This document shows, in pieces, positions 4,464 to 6,305 of a DNA stretch of 6,305 nucleotides; positions within the stretch are counted from its first letter, which is position 1; every line of letters starts with the position of its first letter. The stretch lies in assembly GCA_913020705.1 (NCBI GenBank), contig CAJWBY010000215.1, positions 1 to 6,305 on the forward strand. Reading direction: 5' to 3'. The translations under genes and the position numbers were made by a program. A model generated the notes under the pieces. That model saw only the letters and a list, made by a program, of their open reading frames with translations. It was not told the origin of the DNA and did no database searches. The DNA comes from an uncultured Colwellia sp. Its GTDB lineage: Bacteria; Pseudomonadota; Gammaproteobacteria; Enterobacterales; Alteromonadaceae.

Positions 4464-6143
4464 ATGAATATTGCAAAATGTAAACTGACAGTGAATAATT
4501 CCCCTACAATTCTATTCTCCAATCAGCCGCTTACTTTGTCTTATTTAGATTTCAATATTGAAAATAGTTTTTCTTCACAGTTACCTGAAGATCTAGAAGA
4601 GTCTATTTTTCCTCATCAAGTACATTCCGCTGCTTTTTCTTGGGTAACACCCAAACGAACAGCTAATCCTCAGTTGGTTACCAGTAGCCGAGATGTTGCA
4701 TCAATACTAGGATTAAGTGAAGAGCAAATAAAGAGTGATGAATTTTTACAGTTGTTTACGGGGAATATTGTTCCTGAAGAGTTTTCACCTTATTCCATGT
4801 GTTATGGCGGACACCAGTTTGGTCATTGGGCTGGACAATTAGGCGATGGTCGAGCTATCAACTTAGCTGAAGTAAACACCCCATTACATGGCCATAAAGT
4901 ACTCCAGTTGAAAGGTGCAGGACCAACACCTTTTTCTAGAACAGCTGACGGCTTAGCGGTATTACGTTCTTCTGTAAGAGAATTCTTATGTTCAGAAGCG
5001 ATGTTTCATTTAGGTATTCCTACTACCCGTGCACTGAGCCTGTCGTTAACGGGTGATAGCGTTGTGCGAGACATGTTTTATAACGGTAATGCAAAACCTG
5101 AATTAGGTGCAGTTGTGTGTCGAGTGTCTTCGTCATTTATGCGCTTTGGAAGTATTGAATTACCCGCCTATCGAAAAGATAAAGTGCTGTTAAAGCAACT
5201 CGTTGATTATTCAATTAAACGAGATTTTCCTGAATTATTAAATGAATACGCTGACGACCATATTCAACGCTACTTAGCGTGGTTTAACGAGATTGCTCAG
5301 CGTACTTGTCGACTTATGGTGCATTGGATGCGGGTAGGTTTTGTTCACGGCGTAATGAATACCGACAATATGTCATTAATCGGGGAAACCATTGATTATG
5401 GCCCTTATGGTTGGATTGATAATTTTGATTTGTCTTGGACGCCCAACACAACGGATGCGCAAGGCAAGCGTTACAGCTTTGGCAAACAGGGCGAAATTTC
5501 ACAATGGAATTTATTCCAGTTAGCAAATGCTATTTATCCGTTAATTGAAGAATCTAAGCCACTTGAAGCCATATTAAATAACTACAGTAAAGATTATCAA
5601 CAACAATGGCATGAAATGATGTCGAACAAATTGGGTATGAGTATTGCCTTAGAAGAAATAAACCAGAAAGCTGATGCTGACCTGTTTTTGTCACTGGAAA
5701 CATTGTTAGAAGATATAGAAACAGACATGACAATTTTCTATCGGTTATTGGCTGATTTTCGTTATGACGATGAAGTTAAAGAAAATAATTTCGCTCACTT
5801 CTCTGACTGCTTTTATTTGGATGAACAGTTAACGACAGATCATAAAATACGTTTTTCTTCATGGTTAGAAAGCTACGCTAATAGAGTTCAGCAAGACGAA
5901 AAAACACCAGTAGAAAGAAAAGTGGCAATGAATAAAGTGAATCCTAAATATGTATTACGTAATTATTTAGCACAACAAGCCATAGAACTTGCAGATCAAG
6001 GTGATTTCAGTAAATTACATGAATTACAAAAGGTGCTGGAAAAACCTTATGATGAACAAGATGAGTTCCATCATTACAGTGAAAAACGTCCAGAATGGGC
6101 GAGAAATAAAGCGGGCTGCTCTATGCTTTCGTGTAGTTCTTAA
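4464..6143 (+). CDS. selO: Protein adenylyltransferase SelO (YdiU, UPF0061)
   Basis: SelO is a kinase-fold enzyme that transfers AMP from ATP to Ser, Thr or Tyr of proteins and is linked to redox homeostasis. Numbering from ATG 4464 (559 residues): GGHQFGHWAGQLGDGR at about 115-130; nucleotide Lys150 in QLKGAG; Glu173; the Arg pair 220 and 227 in RVSSSFMRFG, seven apart as in known SelO; catalytic Asp301 and Asn302 in HGVMNTDNMS; metal Asp311 in DYGPYGW. The C-terminus carries NPKYVLRNYLAQQAIE and ends Cys557-Ser-Ser, where some relatives have selenocysteine. E. coli YdiU has 478 residues; this one is longer, mainly at the N-terminus and in internal loops. The Cys that in E. coli (272) bonds to the C-terminal Cys aligns to Pro327 here, while an extra Cys552 lies close to Cys557. 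A TTG at 4455 would add three residues but sits in the T-tract with no ribosome site. It is divergent from the LRR kinase and ends at a hairpin. Confidence 0.96.
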   Translation: MNIAKCKLTVNNSPTILFSNQPLTLSYLDFNIENSFSSQLPEDLEESIFPHQVHSAAFSWVTPKRTANPQLVTSSRDVASILGLSEEQIKSDEFLQLFTGNIVPEEFSPYSMCYGGHQFGHWAGQLGDGRAINLAEVNTPLHGHKVLQLKGAGPTPFSRTADGLAVLRSSVREFLCSEAMFHLGIPTTRALSLSLTGDSVVRDMFYNGNAKPELGAVVCRVSSSFMRFGSIELPAYRKDKVLLKQLVDYSIKRDFPELLNEYADDHIQRYLAWFNEIAQRTCRLMVHWMRVGFVHGVMNTDNMSLIGETIDYGPYGWIDNFDLSWTPNTTDAQGKRYSFGKQGEISQWNLFQLANAIYPLIEESKPLEAILNNYSKDYQQQWHEMMSNKLGMSIALEEINQKADADLFLSLETLLEDIETDMTIFYRLLADFRYDDEVKENNFAHFSDCFYLDEQLTTDHKIRFSSWLESYANRVQQDEKTPVERKVAMNKVNPKYVLRNYLAQQAIELADQGDFSKLHELQKVLEKPYDEQDEFHHYSEKRPEWARNKAGCSMLSCSS

Positions 6144-6174
6144 GTTCTATTTTTATGGCGTGATTTTTAAATGA

Positions 6175-6217
6175 AAACTTCACCTATATGTGTTTTTTAA
6201 CAATCTAGGTGAAGTTT
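6175..6217. terminator. 12-bp hairpin after selO
   Basis: AAACTTCACCTA (6175-6186) and TAGGTGAAGTTT (6206-6217) are exact reverse complements. The 19-base loop contains a further TGTT/AACA pairing around four T. It starts 32 bases after the selO stop and ends 15 bases before the apparent stop of a convergent gene, so it probably serves both. A strong T-tract is absent on either side, as with the other intergenic hairpin here. Confidence 0.65.
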
Positions 6218-6232
6218 ACATTATTTATAAGG

Positions 6233-6304
6233 TTAAACGTTTACAGCACTACTTGGCACACTTGTCGGACTTATATGTTCGATAGGATAACAGCCTAATA
6301 CTTT
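6233..6304 (-). CDS. C-terminal end of a convergent gene (partial)
   Basis: On the - strand one frame is open from the window edge for 23 codons, reading KVLGCYPIEHISPTSVPSSA and then VNV before TAA at 6233-6235. A second frame is open for 18 codons, so openness alone is not decisive. This frame is preferred because it runs longer and ends just before the hairpin that would terminate it. The family cannot be told from this fragment. Confidence 0.4.
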   Translation of the reverse strand, partial: KVLGCYPIEHISPTSVPSSAVNV

Positions 6305-6305
6305 G

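Noticed and set aside
5314..5526. 70-codon - strand frame inside selO
   Set aside because: It covers the catalytic HGVMNTDN and DYGPYGW codons of SelO in antisense; a shadow frame.
5989..6174. 61-codon + strand frame running past the end of selO
   Set aside because: Overlaps SelO C-terminal codons that match the family in another frame. It looked briefly like a frameshifted tail, but the SelO frame ends properly in Cys-Ser-Ser.
1..6305. Defence system, CRISPR array, insertion sequence or attachment site
   Set aside because: No repeat-spacer pattern, transposase, integrase or terminal inverted repeats were seen. The LRR kinase is the only candidate for such a role, and no effector gene is next to it.

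Overview
The window is AT-rich throughout and carries no mobile-element, CRISPR, tRNA or rRNA signature. The closest match I recognise is a marine gammaproteobacterium of the Alteromonadales type (Colwellia/Thalassotalea-like). This rests on codon composition, an E. coli YdiU-like protein and the style of the small membrane and periplasmic proteins. It is an inference, not a measured placement.

Left part (1-2335, + strand): the last codons of an upstream gene end at 46. Next comes a cytoplasmic alpha/beta-hydrolase whose C-terminal third looks like a right-handed beta-helix with a 21-residue period. Three bases after its stop begins an exported, TPR-like helical protein. The tight spacing suggests one operon of at least two, probably three, genes. 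A 14-bp perfect hairpin (2385-2416) lies downstream, between convergent genes, and probably terminates transcription.

Middle part (2474-4314, - strand): a small membrane protein of unknown function lies downstream of a soluble leucine-rich-repeat (LRR) protein kinase. The kinase has eight LRRs of about 23 residues followed by a compact Ser/Thr-kinase-like domain with an HGD catalytic loop and a very short activation segment. The 110-bp gap between the two holds a weak promoter candidate. It also holds an unusually good Shine-Dalgarno sequence that is correctly spaced for an ATA codon rather than for the first ATG.

Right part (4315-6305): a divergent intergenic region of about 150 bp separates the LRR kinase from selO (ydiU), which encodes a kinase-fold protein AMPylase. 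This region contains a consensus -10 box, overlapping TAAAGCG/CGCTTTA inverted repeats, and a terminator-like hairpin with a T-tract placed directly before the selO start codon. SelO retains its catalytic residues and the C-terminal Cys-Ser-Ser, but lacks the Cys that in E. coli SelO pairs with the C-terminal Cys. After selO a 12-bp hairpin probably terminates it, against the apparent 3' end of a convergent gene entering from the right edge.

How the genes may work together: the hydrolase and exported helical protein look like one functional unit whose substrate is unknown. The LRR kinase and SelO are two unrelated kinase-fold modifiers of proteins sharing one divergent control region, so co-regulation is possible but unproven. 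I found no clear defence or mobile system. The most notable items are the hydrolase/beta-helix fusion, the selO leader hairpin and the altered SelO cysteine arrangement.
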